Shown one piece after another: positions 7,124 to 17,169 of a stretch of 64,000 bases of DNA. Source of the DNA: Deferrisoma camini S3R1 (lineage in GTDB: Bacteria; Desulfobacterota; Deferrisomatia; Deferrisomatales; Deferrisomataceae). The stretch lies in contig NZ_JAFN01000001.1 of assembly GCF_000526155.1 (NCBI RefSeq), positions 1,306,501 to 1,370,500 on the forward strand, given 5' to 3'. The notes below the pieces were generated by a model. That model did not search any database, was not told the origin of the DNA, and saw only the letters and a list, made by a program, of their open reading frames with translations. Each line of letters begins with the position of its first letter. The stretch's first letter is position 1. The translations under genes and the position numbers were made by a program.

Positions 7124-8551
7124 ATGGCCGTCGCCGTCATCAGTCGAACCGACTTTCCCGCCCTTCTTCTGGACCCCCGAGCCAACCCGGAACCCATGGT
7201 GTTCGTGACGGACGACCCGGCGCTGGCCCGGATGGCCCGCCGAAGGGGGTTCCGGACGGCCACCGGAGAGCTGACCGACCCCCGTCTGTTCCGACGGGCC
7301 CGCATCGGCCCGGAGGACCGGGTGCTGTTCCACCTGCCCCGGCTCACCGACCTGAACCGGTGCCTGGCCGCGCTGCTCAAGGTGGTGCCCGACGCGGCCG
7401 TGGCGGCCCTGCTGGAGCCGGGACGGGCCGCCCCGCGTCGGTGGAAGGAACGGGTGCTGTTCATCCCCACGGGCCAGATCGGCACCGTGTGCCTGCGCAG
7501 CGAGCTGGAAAAGGCCGCCACCCGCAGGATGCTGGCGGGGATCCGGTCGCTGTTCGAAGGGGCCGAGAAGGTGCTCCTGCTCGTCCAGGACGACCCCGAT
7601 CCCGACGGCCTGGCCTCGGCCCTGGCCCTGCGGGCCCTGTTGGGCCGGAACCGGCTGACCGCCGTGATCGGAGCCTTCGGGGCGGTGACCCGGCCTGAGA
7701 ACGTGGCCATGGTGAGGCTGCTGGACATCCAGGTGGAGACGATCACCCCGGACGACCTCGAGCGGTTCGACCGGATCGCCCTGTTGGACGTGCAGCCGCT
7801 GCACTCCCCCGACATTCCGCTGCGGGTGGACCTGGTGATCGACCACCACCCCAGGCGTGCCCAGTGCCGGGCCCGCATCTCGGACATCCGGCCCAAGTAC
7901 GGGGCCACCTCCACCATCATGACCGAGTACCTGCTGGCCTCCGACACCCCGATCTCCCAGCGCCTGGCCACGGCCCTGATCTACGGCATCAAGACCGACA
8001 CCCAGCTGCTCGGCCGGGACACCACCCCCATGGACGTGTCGGCGTTCGCCTCCCTCTACCCCCTGGCCAACCACGCCCTGCTGCGGCGGATCGACCGACC
8101 CCAGTTCCCCCGCCGCGACCTGCCCTCGCTCAGCCACGCCCTGAACCACGCCCGCATCGTGGACGACATCCTGTTCGCCCACCTGGGTCCCCTGACCCGG
8201 GAGGACGTGGTGCCGTTCATCGCGGACTTCGGCCTGGAGGTGGAAGCGGTGGAGTGGTCGGTGGTGTCGGGGATCTACGGCGGGAAGCTGGTCATCTCGG
8301 TCCGCAGCTACGGCACCGGCCGCAGCGCGGGCGAGGTGGTCAAGGCCGCGTTCGAGTCGTTCGGGAGCGCCGGGGGCCACAAGGCCATGGCCAAGGCGGT
8401 GATTCCCCTGGACAACGTGCCCGACGAGTGCGTGGACCACGAGACCTGGGTGCAGGGCCGGTTCCTGAACGCGCTGTACCAGAAGGCCAAGACCCGGTGC
8501 CCCGACAACGGCAGGGCCGAGGGCAACGGTCCGGCCCGGGCGTGCTCCTGA
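7124..8551 (+). CDS. DHH/DHHA1-family phosphoesterase with extra N-terminal domain
   Basis: 475 residues. The DHH catalytic core starts near residue 150: QDDPDPDGLASALALRALL (motif I, DxDG), LLDVQP (motif II) and LVIDHHPRR (the DHH motif). It ends in a DHHA1 domain with SAGGHKAMAKA. Relatives (NrnA/RecJ-like) hydrolyse short oligonucleotides, pAp or cyclic dinucleotides with Mn2+. The ~140-residue N-terminal region (MVFVTDDPALARMARRRG...) looks like a Rossmann/TrkA-N-type fold and is not part of NrnA. A regulatory ligand-binding role is inference. It converges on a thiF-like gene through a GC hairpin. Confidence 0.9.
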   Translation: MAVAVISRTDFPALLLDPRANPEPMVFVTDDPALARMARRRGFRTATGELTDPRLFRRARIGPEDRVLFHLPRLTDLNRCLAALLKVVPDAAVAALLEPGRAAPRRWKERVLFIPTGQIGTVCLRSELEKAATRRMLAGIRSLFEGAEKVLLLVQDDPDPDGLASALALRALLGRNRLTAVIGAFGAVTRPENVAMVRLLDIQVETITPDDLERFDRIALLDVQPLHSPDIPLRVDLVIDHHPRRAQCRARISDIRPKYGATSTIMTEYLLASDTPISQRLATALIYGIKTDTQLLGRDTTPMDVSAFASLYPLANHALLRRIDRPQFPRRDLPSLSHALNHARIVDDILFAHLGPLTREDVVPFIADFGLEVEAVEWSVVSGIYGGKLVISVRSYGTGRSAGEVVKAAFESFGSAGGHKAMAKAVIPLDNVPDECVDHETWVQGRFLNALYQKAKTRCPDNGRAEGNGPARACS

Positions 8552-8558
8552 CCGGGTG

Positions 8559-8604
8559 ACCGGGGGCGGCCCCGATGCCCCCCCACGGCGCCCCCCGCCC
8601 CCGG
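8559..8604. terminator. Possible bidirectional hairpin between DHH gene and thiF-like gene
   Basis: CCGGGGGCGG (8560-8569) can pair with CCGCCCCCGG (8595-8604) between two convergent genes. No T tract is present, so this is a hairpin of terminator position rather than a clear intrinsic terminator. Confidence 0.35.
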
Positions 8605-8605
8605 C

Positions 8606-9418
8606 TCAATCCCCTGACGCCGCCTCGCACACGGCCCCGGCCTCGTCCGCGAGGGGCCGCCGGTGGGGGGGGTCGCCGCAGGCCGGGCACCGGGGATCCC
8701 GCCGCACCCTCACCTCCCGGAACGCCAGGGTCTCCCCCTCGAACAGCAGCAACCGATTCACCAGGGGCTCGCCCACCCCCAGGAGCAGTTTGAGCACCTC
8801 CAGGGCCTGGAGGCTGCCCATCACCCCGGCCACGGCCCCCAGGATCCCGGCCTGGGCGCAGGTGGGCACCGCCCCCGGGGGGGGGGGTTCCCGGAAGAAG
8901 CACCGGTAGCAGGCCCCCTTCCCCGGCACCACGGTGAGCATCTGCCCCTCGAACCGCAGGATGCCGGCGTACACGTACGGCACCCCGGCCGCCGCACACG
9001 CGTCGTTCACCAGAAACTTCGAGGGGAACGTGTCGGTGCCGTCCACCACCACGTCGTAGTCCCTGACGATCTCCAGGGCGTTGGCCGCGGTGAGCCGGAC
9101 GGGGTGGCGGACCACCCGGACCCCGGGGTTCAGCCGGGCCAACGCCTCGGCGCCCGAGTCCACCTTGGGCCGGCCCACGTCCGGCGTGCCGTGGAGGATC
9201 TGCCTCTGCAGGTTGGTGAGGTCCACCCGGTCGGCGTCGCACAGCCCCACCGTGCCCACCCCGGCCGCAGCCAGGTACAGGGCCGCCGGGCTGCCGAGCC
9301 CCCCCGCCCCCACCACCAAAACCCGGGCCTCGCCCAGCCGCTCCTGCCCCTTGCCGCCCACCTCGGGCAGGAGGATCTGGCGGGAGTACCGGAGGACCTC
9401 CTCCTCGGTCAGGGTCAT
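8606..9418 (-). CDS. ThiF/MoeB/HesA-family adenylyltransferase (E1-like)
   Basis: A 270-residue E1-like enzyme that adenylates the C terminus of a ubiquitin-like sulfur-carrier protein. It has the family start YSRQILLPEVG, ATP-binding GAGGLGSPAALYLAAAGVG, NLQRQI, the acceptor region GTDTFPSKFLVNDAC, a candidate catalytic cysteine VPTCAQAGILG, and zinc cysteine pairs CYRC and CPAC. The ATG overlaps the TusA stop as ATGA, so the pair is translationally coupled. No ThiS/MoaD-like carrier is adjacent. Together with TusA and the siroheme reductase it suggests a sulfur-trafficking operon. Confidence 0.92.
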   Translation of the reverse strand: MTLTEEEVLRYSRQILLPEVGGKGQERLGEARVLVVGAGGLGSPAALYLAAAGVGTVGLCDADRVDLTNLQRQILHGTPDVGRPKVDSGAEALARLNPGVRVVRHPVRLTAANALEIVRDYDVVVDGTDTFPSKFLVNDACAAAGVPYVYAGILRFEGQMLTVVPGKGACYRCFFREPPPPGAVPTCAQAGILGAVAGVMGSLQALEVLKLLLGVGEPLVNRLLLFEGETLAFREVRVRRDPRCPACGDPPHRRPLADEAGAVCEAASGD

Positions 9419-9636
9419 GTTTTCTTGCGCACCCTCAGCCGGAACGCCTCGCCGTCGCGTTCCACGGCCAGGATCTCGTGGCCCTCGTCCCGGAGCATGC
9501 GGGGGATGCTCGTGACCGGCTCCCCGGCCGCCATCAGGATCTCCAGCTCTCCGCCGGGCTCCACCTGCTCCAGGCCCATGCGGACCCGTACCATGGTCAT
9601 GGGGCACACGTCACCGGTGATGTCCAACGTCTGCAT
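9415..9636 (-). CDS. TusA/SirA-family sulfur carrier protein
   Basis: A 73-residue TusA-like protein (N-terminal CPxxxxR motif seen as DVCPMTMVRVR). The cysteine carries persulfide sulfur in tRNA thiolation, molybdenum-cofactor or dissimilatory sulfur pathways. The strand-helix pattern and length match the family. It is the first gene of a two-gene unit with the ThiF/MoeB-like enzyme (4-bp overlap). The siroheme reductase lies 126 bp upstream on the same strand. Confidence 0.92.
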   Translation of the reverse strand: MQTLDITGDVCPMTMVRVRMGLEQVEPGGELEILMAAGEPVTSIPRMLRDEGHEILAVERDGEAFRLRVRKKT

Positions 9637-9652
9637 GTTCGGCTCCTACCCG

Positions 9653-9688
9653 TTACTTCGGTCGTTGGTCTACGGTCTCCTGGCCCCC
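9653..9688. repeat. Short A-class tandem repeat
   Basis: GTTACTTCGGTCGTTGGTC followed by a degenerate TACGGTC unit, in the gap between the siroheme reductase and tusA. The lead-in TTACTTCGGTC is shared with the copies at 2731 and 46949. Confidence 0.6.
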
Positions 9689-9761
9689 AGAGCAAGTGGA
9701 CCTCGCCAACCCGGGGGCGGGGGGCCGCTGGAGCGCCGGGCGGCCCCGGGGCGAAGGCCCT

Positions 9762-10700
9762 CTACCGGAGCGGCTGGAACCGTTCGAGGGCCTCGGGGGT
9801 GATCGCCGTCCACTTGTCCCGGTCCACCCCTTGGAGCACCTCGGCCTGGAACCGCTCGGGCCCGATCCGCAGGATGGTCTGGCCCAGGCGCTCCTTGGAC
9901 TCACCGTTGTCCCGGTACCAGGCCTTGATCCGGCCCACCGCCTCGATCGCCTCGGACTCGGTGAGGAACTCCGCGATCTGGATCCCCACCTGCTTCACCC
10001 GCCCCCAGCGGCCGCCGGCGAACAGGTGCAACCCGGTCCGGCCCGCCTTCATGGCGGCCAGGGGGCATGCTTTGATGCAGTCGCCGCAGTTGACGCACGC
10101 CTTCCGGTCTATGCGCATCATCCCCTGCTCGACCATCGCCGCACCCAAATGACACGCCTCCACGCAGACACCGCACCCCGTGCACGCCTCCGGGTCGCAC
10201 TCGGGCCGGGCTGCCCCCACGAGCCCCACGTCGTTCAACTGGGGCTTGGAGCAGCTCGACGCGCACCCCGACACCCCTACCTTGAACTTGTGGGGCAACA
10301 CCTCGGCGTCGTTGTACCGCTGGTCGATCTCCCAGGCGAGCTGGAACGTGTCCACGTTGCCGTGGGGGCAAACGGTTCCGCGGCAGGCCGTGGTGGTACG
10401 CATCCGGGGGCCGCACCCGGCCAGCCCGATGCCGGCGTCGGCGAGCTCCTGGCGCAGGGCCTCGAACCCCTCGCCGGTCACCCCGGGCAGCTCCACCCCG
10501 TACCGGGCCGTGAGCAGGATCTCTCCGCGGCCGTGCTTGCGACACAGCCGGGCCAGGCTCTCGAGGGCGTCGGCCGTGAGCAGCCCCACCGGGATCCGGA
10601 GCCGGGCGGAGTACTCGTTCTCCCCCTTGGTCTTGATCATCCCGGTGAGCTGGGCCCCCAGGACCTTGGGCGTGTAAAACTCGGACGGTTGCACGGACAT
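9762..10700 (-). CDS. Siroheme sulfite/nitrite reductase-like protein with two [4Fe-4S] ferredoxin clusters
   Basis: 312 residues resembling the short anaerobic sulfite reductases (AsrC-like) and related ferredoxin-nitrite/sulfite reductases. The coupled siroheme-[4Fe-4S] motif is CRGTVC near residue 107 followed by CASSC near 150. An inserted two-cluster ferredoxin has CTGCGVCVEAC and CVNCGDCIKAC. It would reduce sulfite or nitrite in the cytoplasm. The substrate cannot be decided, but the tusA-thiF neighbours favour sulfur. Siroheme synthesis is encoded at 41.6-46.9 kb. A strong promoter and two inverted repeats lie upstream. Confidence 0.88.
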   Translation of the reverse strand: MSVQPSEFYTPKVLGAQLTGMIKTKGENEYSARLRIPVGLLTADALESLARLCRKHGRGEILLTARYGVELPGVTGEGFEALRQELADAGIGLAGCGPRMRTTTACRGTVCPHGNVDTFQLAWEIDQRYNDAEVLPHKFKVGVSGCASSCSKPQLNDVGLVGAARPECDPEACTGCGVCVEACHLGAAMVEQGMMRIDRKACVNCGDCIKACPLAAMKAGRTGLHLFAGGRWGRVKQVGIQIAEFLTESEAIEAVGRIKAWYRDNGESKERLGQTILRIGPERFQAEVLQGVDRDKWTAITPEALERFQPLR

Positions 10701-10724
10701 GGCATTCTCCCCATCAGCCTAAAA

Positions 10725-10735
10725 GACAGGATGTC
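10725..10735. promoter_or_regulatory. Palindrome GACAGGATGTC at the likely start of siroheme-reductase transcription
   Basis: GACA-N3-TGTC, immediately downstream of the -10 box on the minus strand. The position suits a repressor operator; the binding protein is unknown. Confidence 0.35.
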
Positions 10736-10739
10736 CGAG

Positions 10740-10768
10740 ATTATGACGCCCCTATTCTGCAGTGTCAA
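10740..10768 (-). promoter_or_regulatory. sigma-70 promoter of the siroheme reductase gene
   Basis: On the minus strand TTGACA (10768-10763), exactly 17 bp, then CATAAT (10745-10740): one mismatch to consensus. It lies in an unusually AT-rich stretch (10700-10810) and gives a leader of about 30 nt before the ATG at 10700. Confidence 0.75.
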
Positions 10769-10782
10769 GATAAAGTTTACAC
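10762..10782. promoter_or_regulatory. Inverted repeat GTGTCAA-N7-TTTACAC over the -35 box
   Basis: A 21-bp near-palindrome (6 of 7 positions match between arms) overlaps the -35 element and the 3' end of truD. The geometry is that of a CRP/FNR- or Rex-type redox regulator site; the actual protein is not known. Confidence 0.45.
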
Positions 10783-11838
10783 GTCCCTATTTATACCTGT
10801 ATCAAGAGTAAATCCAGCCGGGGCCCCCGTGATCTCCCGCACGACCGAGGTAGCGAACGTGCCCGGAGGACACAGGAACTCCACTTCCGTGGCCGTGCCC
10901 AGGGGCCGCACCTCCACCCCGGCCAGGGGGATCCGCAGGGGCCGGCGGGCTCCGGCCTGCCGGGCGAACAGGTCCTCCCCTAGGCCGAACGCCCCGAGCA
11001 CCCGCGCCTCCTCCCTGGCCACCTCCCCCACGGGCCGCACCATCTTTCGGCCCCACATGGGTCCGGTGGGGGCCACCTCGAAGCGCTCCACGCGCCCTGC
11101 CTCGGCCCGGGGGTCGGTGCACACGAACAGCCCGCCCGAGTCCGCCTTCCGGAGCACGTCCCCCTGCAGGGGGCGGTCCAGGGTGTTGGCCTCGAGGCGT
11201 CTCGCCAACACCTCATTGAACACCGCGGACTGGAGGGCCGACACCAGGAGGTCCCGCTTCCACCGGCCGGTGCGTACCTCGCCCCGGAGCACCCTCGCCC
11301 CTTGGAGGGCGTTGTCCCCCTTGGCCCCGAACCGCTGGGGTCCGAAGTAGTTGGGCACCCCCCAGGAGCGGAGGATGGTCAGCACCCGCTCCACCGCCGC
11401 CGGATCCGCCCCCTCGACCACGACCCGGAACCGGTTGGCCGCCAGATGCCCCAGCCGTAGCTTGTTCCGGTGCCGGGTGGCGGTGAGGACCCGGGCGCCC
11501 TCGGCCTCGAACGCGGCCCGCGCCGCCTCGGTGGTCACCCCGGTCACGGTGAACCCCTGCACCGCGGTGCAGCGCTTGTCCTTCATGCCGGCGTACCCCA
11601 CGGCTGCCGGGCCGACCCCCAGCCGCCGGGCCACGGCCACCGCCAGGTCCCGGGTGCTCCGCCCCGCCCTCTCCACCCACAGGGCCGCGTGTTCGCCCTG
11701 CCCACCGAAGGGGTACAGGGGCACCTCCTCCACCCGGAACGTGTCCGGCCCCGGGGTCCACACCCCCCCCGCGGGCTCGGCCACGAGCCTCGGATAGTCG
11801 AAATCCCGGTACGGAGCCAGAGCGAGGTCGGTGCGCAT
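10777..11838 (-). CDS. truD: tRNA pseudouridine(13) synthase TruD
   Basis: A 353-residue TruD, which converts U13 of tRNAs to pseudouridine. The catalytic region GYAGMKDKRCTAVQGFTV (near residue 75) holds the essential aspartate of the family. Other family segments are RHRNKLRLGHLAANRFRVVV, VPNYFGPQRFG and the C-terminal CPPGTFATSVVREITG. The length is typical. The start is the ATG at 11838, divergent from an orphan response regulator. The final codons overlap the promoter region of the siroheme reductase gene. Confidence 0.95.
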   Translation of the reverse strand: MRTDLALAPYRDFDYPRLVAEPAGGVWTPGPDTFRVEEVPLYPFGGQGEHAALWVERAGRSTRDLAVAVARRLGVGPAAVGYAGMKDKRCTAVQGFTVTGVTTEAARAAFEAEGARVLTATRHRNKLRLGHLAANRFRVVVEGADPAAVERVLTILRSWGVPNYFGPQRFGAKGDNALQGARVLRGEVRTGRWKRDLLVSALQSAVFNEVLARRLEANTLDRPLQGDVLRKADSGGLFVCTDPRAEAGRVERFEVAPTGPMWGRKMVRPVGEVAREEARVLGAFGLGEDLFARQAGARRPLRIPLAGVEVRPLGTATEVEFLCPPGTFATSVVREITGAPAGFTLDTGINRDV

Positions 11839-12078
11839 CCTGTGCCCTCGGAAAAAGAACGGTTCTCGGTGCGTTGAACAGCCGTTTTCCCCTATGCTAC
11901 CGTACCTCGGCACCCGCCGCACCGTGGCCCGGACCGTTCGGGGCACCTCGTGCCGCAACCGTCGATCCCGCCCGCGGCGACCGCCCCGGTTCGGGGCACG
12001 CCCGGGGACCCCGCGGCAAGCCCTCGGAGCCGCCGGGGCCGGGGCTCGGGACGGTTTTCGTATCCATGGGGGCTCTTG

Positions 12079-12717
12079 ATGCCGATTCGCGTTCTCATCG
12101 CAGAGGATCAGCGCCTGCTGCGCCAGTGCTTCGAGGAGGTGCTGGCCCTCGACGACAGCCTGGTGGTGGTGGCCACCGCCTCCGACGGCACGGAGGCGGT
12201 GGTCCTCACGCAGAAGCACCGGCCCGACATCGTGCTGATGGACTTGGCGATGCCCCGGCTGGACGGAATCCGGGCCACCCGGCTGATCCGAGAGCGGGTC
12301 CCCCAAACCAGGGTGCTGATCCTGTCCCTGCACGACGCCCCCACCAAGGTGGATCAGGCGATCAAGGCCGGGGCCTGCGGGTACGTGCTCAAGGACGTGG
12401 ACTTGGACGAGCTCGTGCGCATCCTCAAGGCGGTGTACCACGGCGAGGAGATCCACTCGCCGTTTCTGGCCGACCAGAAGCTCTCCCAGGCCCAGGACCC
12501 GGCCCGGTACGGCCTGACGGCCCGGGAGCTCAAGGTGCTGCGGTTCCTGGCCCGGGGCGACAACAACGCGGAGATCGCCGAGAAGCTGTGCGTGTCGGAG
12601 CAGACCGTCAAGAAGGAACTGGTGAGCCTGTTTGAGAAGCTCGGGGTCAAGAACCGAACCCAGGCCGCCGTGAAGGCCGTGCAGCTGGGGTTCGTGGAGT
12701 CCGAGGGGACCACCTGA
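12079..12717 (+). CDS. NarL/FixJ-family response regulator (orphan)
   Basis: 212 residues. The receiver domain (1-~120) has the acidic pair AEDQ, the phospho-acceptor aspartate in DIVLMDLAMPRLDG and the lysine in GYVLKDVD. The C-terminal LuxR-type helix-turn-helix is YGLTARELKVLRFLARGDNNAEIAEKL with the recognition part SEQTVKKELVSLFEKLGV. It would bind DNA when phosphorylated. No histidine kinase lies nearby. The ATG at 12079 is preceded by a weak GGGGGC site. The next gene begins 16 bp downstream, so co-transcription is likely. Confidence 0.93.
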   Translation: MPIRVLIAEDQRLLRQCFEEVLALDDSLVVVATASDGTEAVVLTQKHRPDIVLMDLAMPRLDGIRATRLIRERVPQTRVLILSLHDAPTKVDQAIKAGACGYVLKDVDLDELVRILKAVYHGEEIHSPFLADQKLSQAQDPARYGLTARELKVLRFLARGDNNAEIAEKLCVSEQTVKKELVSLFEKLGVKNRTQAAVKAVQLGFVESEGTT

Positions 12718-12733
12718 GGGCAGGAGGACGGCC

Positions 12734-13288
12734 ATGATCCTGGGCGTGGCGGGAAGCGGCAGCGTCCCTTCCAACTCGCGGCGGCTCCTGGAGGAGGCCC
12801 TGGCCGGGGCGGCCGAGGCCCGGCCGGTGGAGCGGCGGGTGGAGTGCCTGGCGGACCTGCGGTTCCGGGGGTGCGTCGGCTGCCGGGCCTGCCGGACCGG
12901 GGCCGACGGGTGCGTGCTGCAGGACGACCTCACTCCCGTGCTCCGGGCCACGGCCGAGTGCAGCGCCCTGGTGCTCGCCACCCCCATCTACTACGGGTAC
13001 GCGAGCGGCCTGTTCAAGTCGTACTTGGACCGGTGGTACTCGTTCCGGGACGCCGGCCGGAACCTGCGGGTACCCTCGGGCCGGCCGGCCCTGCTCATCG
13101 TCACCCAGGGTCATCCGGAGCCGGAGGCCTACGCCTGGACCCTGGGCAGCCTGGAGAGGGTCCTGGCCTCGTACGGGTTCGAGCCCCGGGCCCTGGTGGC
13201 GACCGGGCTCGAGGAGGCCGGGGCGGCCGACCGCTCGCCCGAGATCCTCTCCCGCGCCCGGGACCTGGGCCGGGCCTTGACCTCCTGA
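12734..13288 (+). CDS. NAD(P)H-dependent FMN reductase / iron-sulfur flavoprotein-like
   Basis: 184 residues with a flavodoxin-like fold: phosphate-binding VAGSGSVPSNSRRLLEEA at the N terminus and the FMN-contact region ATPIYYGYASGLFKSYLDRW. Residues ~46-59 hold CVGCRACRTGADGC, a compact cysteine cluster like that of iron-sulfur flavoproteins (CX2CX2CX4-7C), so a [4Fe-4S] cluster is possible. Such proteins transfer electrons in oxygen or peroxide detoxification in anaerobes. AGGAGG is 8 bp before the ATG. It converges with the CoA-transferase gene after a 22-bp gap. Confidence 0.85.
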   Translation: MILGVAGSGSVPSNSRRLLEEALAGAAEARPVERRVECLADLRFRGCVGCRACRTGADGCVLQDDLTPVLRATAECSALVLATPIYYGYASGLFKSYLDRWYSFRDAGRNLRVPSGRPALLIVTQGHPEPEAYAWTLGSLERVLASYGFEPRALVATGLEEAGAADRSPEILSRARDLGRALTS

Positions 13289-13310
13289 TCCCCGTCGCCG
13301 GCTTCGCCCC

Positions 13311-14867
13311 TCACACCGCCCGGGTCACCCCCATGCCTCCGGGCCGGAACACCACCGCCGGCATGGGCCGCAGGTCGGAACTCACCCGCGGCCGGAACCC
13401 CATGTGGGCCATCACGTCCCGCTCCAGATCCACCCCCGGAGCGAGCTCCACCACCTCCAGACCGTCGGCGGCCAGGCGCAGGACCGCCCGCTCGGTAATG
13501 TACAGAACCCGCTGGCCCAGGTCCCGGGCGCGCGTCCCGCTGAACGTGACCTGTTCCACCCGTTCCGGGAACTTGGGCCGGGCCCCCTCCCGCACGATCT
13601 CCAACCGCCCGTCCGCCACGCGGGCCTCGAGCCCGCCGGCCGTGAACGTGCCCAGGAAGTAGAGCCGCTTCGCGGTCTGGGTGATGTTGATGAACCCCCC
13701 GCACCCGGCGAACCGGTTCCCGAACCGCGACACGTTCACGTTGCCCTGCCGGTCGGCCTGGGCCATGCCCAGGAACGCCTGGTCCAGGCCGCCGCCGTCG
13801 TAGAAGTCGAACTGGCTGGGCTGCTCGTAGATGCACTCGGGGTTCGTGGCCACCCCGAAGCTCAGCCCCCCCGCGGGGATCCCGCCGGTCATGCCCGACT
13901 CCACCGACAGGGTGAACCCCTCGAACACCCCCTCCTCTGCCGCGCACCGGGCCACGCCCTCGGGCATCCCGATGCCCAGGTTCACCACGGCCCCGTCCTC
14001 GACCTCCATCAGGGCCCTGCGGGCGATCACCTTGCGAACGTCGAGGGGCACCGGGTCCCACCGGTCCACGGCCAGCCGGATCTCCCCCGAGAAGCCCGGA
14101 TCGTAGGCCGCGGCAAAGGTCTGCATGTGGTGCTCGGGGCGGGCCACCACCACGTAGTCCACGAACACCCCCGGCACCCGCACGTCCTTGGGTTTCAAGG
14201 TGCCGGCCTGGACCACCCGCTCCACCTGGGCGATCACGATCCCCCCCGAGTTCCGGACCGCCTGGGCGATGGCCAGGTTCTCGAGCACGGCGGCCTCCCT
14301 CTCGTAGGACAGGTTGCCCCTCGGGTCGGCCGACGTGGCCCGGATCAGCCCCACGTGCACCGGAAACGCCTTGTACCACAGCCACTCCCGGCCCCCGAGC
14401 TCCACCACCTCCACCAGGTCCTCGGTGGTCCGGGCGTTCACCTTGCCCCCGTCCAGGCGGGGATCCACGAAGGTTTGCAGCCCCACGTGGGTGATGGTGC
14501 CGGGCTTGCCGGCGGCGATGTCCCGGAACAGGTGGGAGATCACCCCCTGGGGCAGGTTGTAGGCCTCGATCCGGTTCTCCAGGGCCATCCGGCCCAGCTT
14601 GGGCGCGAGTCCCCAATGCCCCCCCACCACCCGCCGCACCAGCCCCTCGTGGGCCACATGGTTCATGCCCCGGTCCCCGCCGTCTCCCTGCCCCGCGGCG
14701 TACACGAACGTCAGATCCCGGGGTTCCCCCGTGTCCAGGAACCGGCGTTCCAGGGCCACGGCCAGGGCCTCGGCAAAGCCGGTGCCCACGAACCCGCCCG
14801 TGGCCACCGTGGCCCCCGAGGGGATGAGCCGGACCGCCTCGTCCGCGGTCACGATCTTTGCGCACAT
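13311..14867 (-). CDS. Acyl-CoA:carboxylate CoA-transferase (propionate/acetate CoA-transferase type, fused alpha-beta)
   Basis: 518 residues of the class I CoA-transferase family in which both half-domains are on one chain. The N-terminal half has the CoA-binding [12 protein letters not shown]. The C-terminal half has [15 protein letters not shown] and the catalytic glutamate in [17 protein letters not shown]. It moves CoA from an acyl-CoA such as acetyl-CoA to a free carboxylate. It is the last gene of a TRAP transporter operon, which suggests that the imported acid is activated by CoA transfer. The start is the ATG at 14867, 33 bp after the dctM stop. Confidence 0.92.
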   Translation of the reverse strand: MCAKIVTADEAVRLIPSGATVATGGFVGTGFAEALAVALERRFLDTGEPRDLTFVYAAGQGDGGDRGMNHVAHEGLVRRVVGGHWGLAPKLGRMALENRIEAYNLPQGVISHLFRDIAAGKPGTITHVGLQTFVDPRLDGGKVNARTTEDLVEVVELGGREWLWYKAFPVHVGLIRATSADPRGNLSYEREAAVLENLAIAQAVRNSGGIVIAQVERVVQAGTLKPKDVRVPGVFVDYVVVARPEHHMQTFAAAYDPGFSGEIRLAVDRWDPVPLDVRKVIARRALMEVEDGAVVNLGIGMPEGVARCAAEEGVFEGFTLSVESGMTGGIPAGGLSFGVATNPECIYEQPSQFDFYDGGGLDQAFLGMAQADRQGNVNVSRFGNRFAGCGGFINITQTAKRLYFLGTFTAGGLEARVADGRLEIVREGARPKFPERVEQVTFSGTRARDLGQRVLYITERAVLRLAADGLEVVELAPGVDLERDVMAHMGFRPRVSSDLRPMPAVVFRPGGMGVTRAV

Positions 14868-14899
14868 GAACCGGGCCTCCCTCGGCGCCGCCCCGCCCG

Positions 14900-16288
<1,389 letters not shown>

Positions 16289-16321
16289 GGTTCTTCGCTC
16301 TCTCCCCTTCCGGCCGCCGGG

Positions 16322-16855
16322 TCAGCCCCGACGACCCGAGCGGACCAGGAACGTCACGGCGCGCACCAGCCTCGTCACGGTGGCGAGCCCCACCAGCCCG
16401 ATGCTCAGCGGGATCACGGCCTTGATCACCCACCGCCAGGGCAGGCCCGAGGGCGCGTCCGACCCCTCGCCCACCCGCCAGGCGTCGTACACGAACGCCA
16501 GGCTGTGGTGGAACACCACCCACAGGAACGGCAGCAGGAACACCAGGATGCCAAACACCTCCCATTTGGCCTTGGTGCGGGGCGAGAACCGCATGTGGAG
16601 AAGGTCCACGCGGATGTGGCTGTCGTCCACCAGGGCGTAGCTGATGCCGAACATGATCCCCACGGCGTACAGGTGCCACTCCAGCTCCTCCAGGGCCACC
16701 AACCCGTGGCCGAACCCGTAGCGGAGCACCACCTGCACGATGATCACCACCACCAGAGCCGCGTTCACCCACATGATCCCGTGGCCGAACCGCCGGATGG
16801 CGCTGTCGATGGCGTCGCACCATCCGATCCGGGGCCACTCCTCGTGGCGTTCCAT
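16322..16855 (-). CDS. TRAP transporter small permease (DctQ family)
   Basis: 177 residues with four predicted transmembrane helices: [58 protein letters not shown] and a final [20 protein letters not shown]. The DDSHIRVD segment is the DctQ signature. The partner permease follows after 33 bp. Upstream, 314 bp of repeats and a terminator separate it from dctP. GGGAGAGGA precedes the ATG. Confidence 0.93.
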   Translation of the reverse strand: MERHEEWPRIGWCDAIDSAIRRFGHGIMWVNAALVVVIIVQVVLRYGFGHGLVALEELEWHLYAVGIMFGISYALVDDSHIRVDLLHMRFSPRTKAKWEVFGILVFLLPFLWVVFHHSLAFVYDAWRVGEGSDAPSGLPWRWVIKAVIPLSIGLVGLATVTRLVRAVTFLVRSGRRG

Positions 16856-16874
16856 CCGATCCTCTCCCTGCGAA

Positions 16875-16932
16875 ATTCGGTGGTCGGTCTGGGCCTTCGA
16901 CCCGCTGGGCGGCTAGGCGGCCGGGCGGCTCC
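16875..16932. repeat. Composite A / UUCG-type hairpin / B array
   Basis: TTCGGTGGTCGGTC, then GGGCCTTCGACCC, then 8-bp units CTGGGCGG, CTAGGCGG, CCGGGCGG, CT. Same modular order as at 2350 and 46949. Confidence 0.75.
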
Positions 16933-16963
16933 CGGGCCTCGACTCCAAAGCTTCGGGGGGCAT

Positions 16964-17085
16964 GGGGATCAGGGATCAGAGGACAGATGTCAGTGGACGG
17001 GTCGTGGTCCCACGACGTCGCCTTGGCCACTGTGCCTTTGCCTTTTTCTGGCTTCTGTCCGCTGAATTCTGGCCCCTGAAACCCC
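16964..17085. repeat. E-class repeat element, copy 1
   Basis: Left part: 7-bp units around ATCAGGG/GTCAGTG. Right part: CTGTCCGCTGAATTCTGGCC followed by CCTGAAAC, complementary in kind to the left part, so the element can fold into a long imperfect hairpin. Copy 2 is at 20645-20762; a partial copy is at 47096-47140. Confidence 0.7.
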
Positions 17086-17127
17086 TGCCCCGCCCTCGTC
17101 AATGGGCCCAGACCAACGAACGTTGCC

Positions 17128-17162
17128 CCCCGCCGGGGACCGGGCCTCGGTCCCCGGCGGGG
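17128..17162 (-). terminator. Strong hairpin downstream of dctP
   Basis: Perfect 15-bp stem CCCCGCCGGGGACCG / CGGTCCCCGGCGGGG with a 5-nt loop, starting 7 bp after the dctP stop on the minus strand. No U tract follows, so it may act as an mRNA-stabilising or attenuating hairpin rather than a full terminator. Confidence 0.7.
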
Positions 17163-17169
17163 TTCCCGG

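Larger units (their letters stand above)
16856..17169. other. 314-bp intergenic region between dctP and dctQ
   Basis: No gene is seen. It holds the dctP terminator hairpin (17128-17162), an element with GTCAG-type repeats and inverted ends (16964-17085) and an A/UUCG/B composite array (16875-16932). The long spacer inside an operon may allow much higher expression of the binding protein than of the permeases. Confidence 0.75.

Noticed and set aside
11839-12078. Promoter pair for the divergent truD and response regulator genes
   Set aside because: TTGAAC and TATGCT are present near 11873-11897 but the spacing is only 13 bp, too short for a credible sigma-70 promoter.
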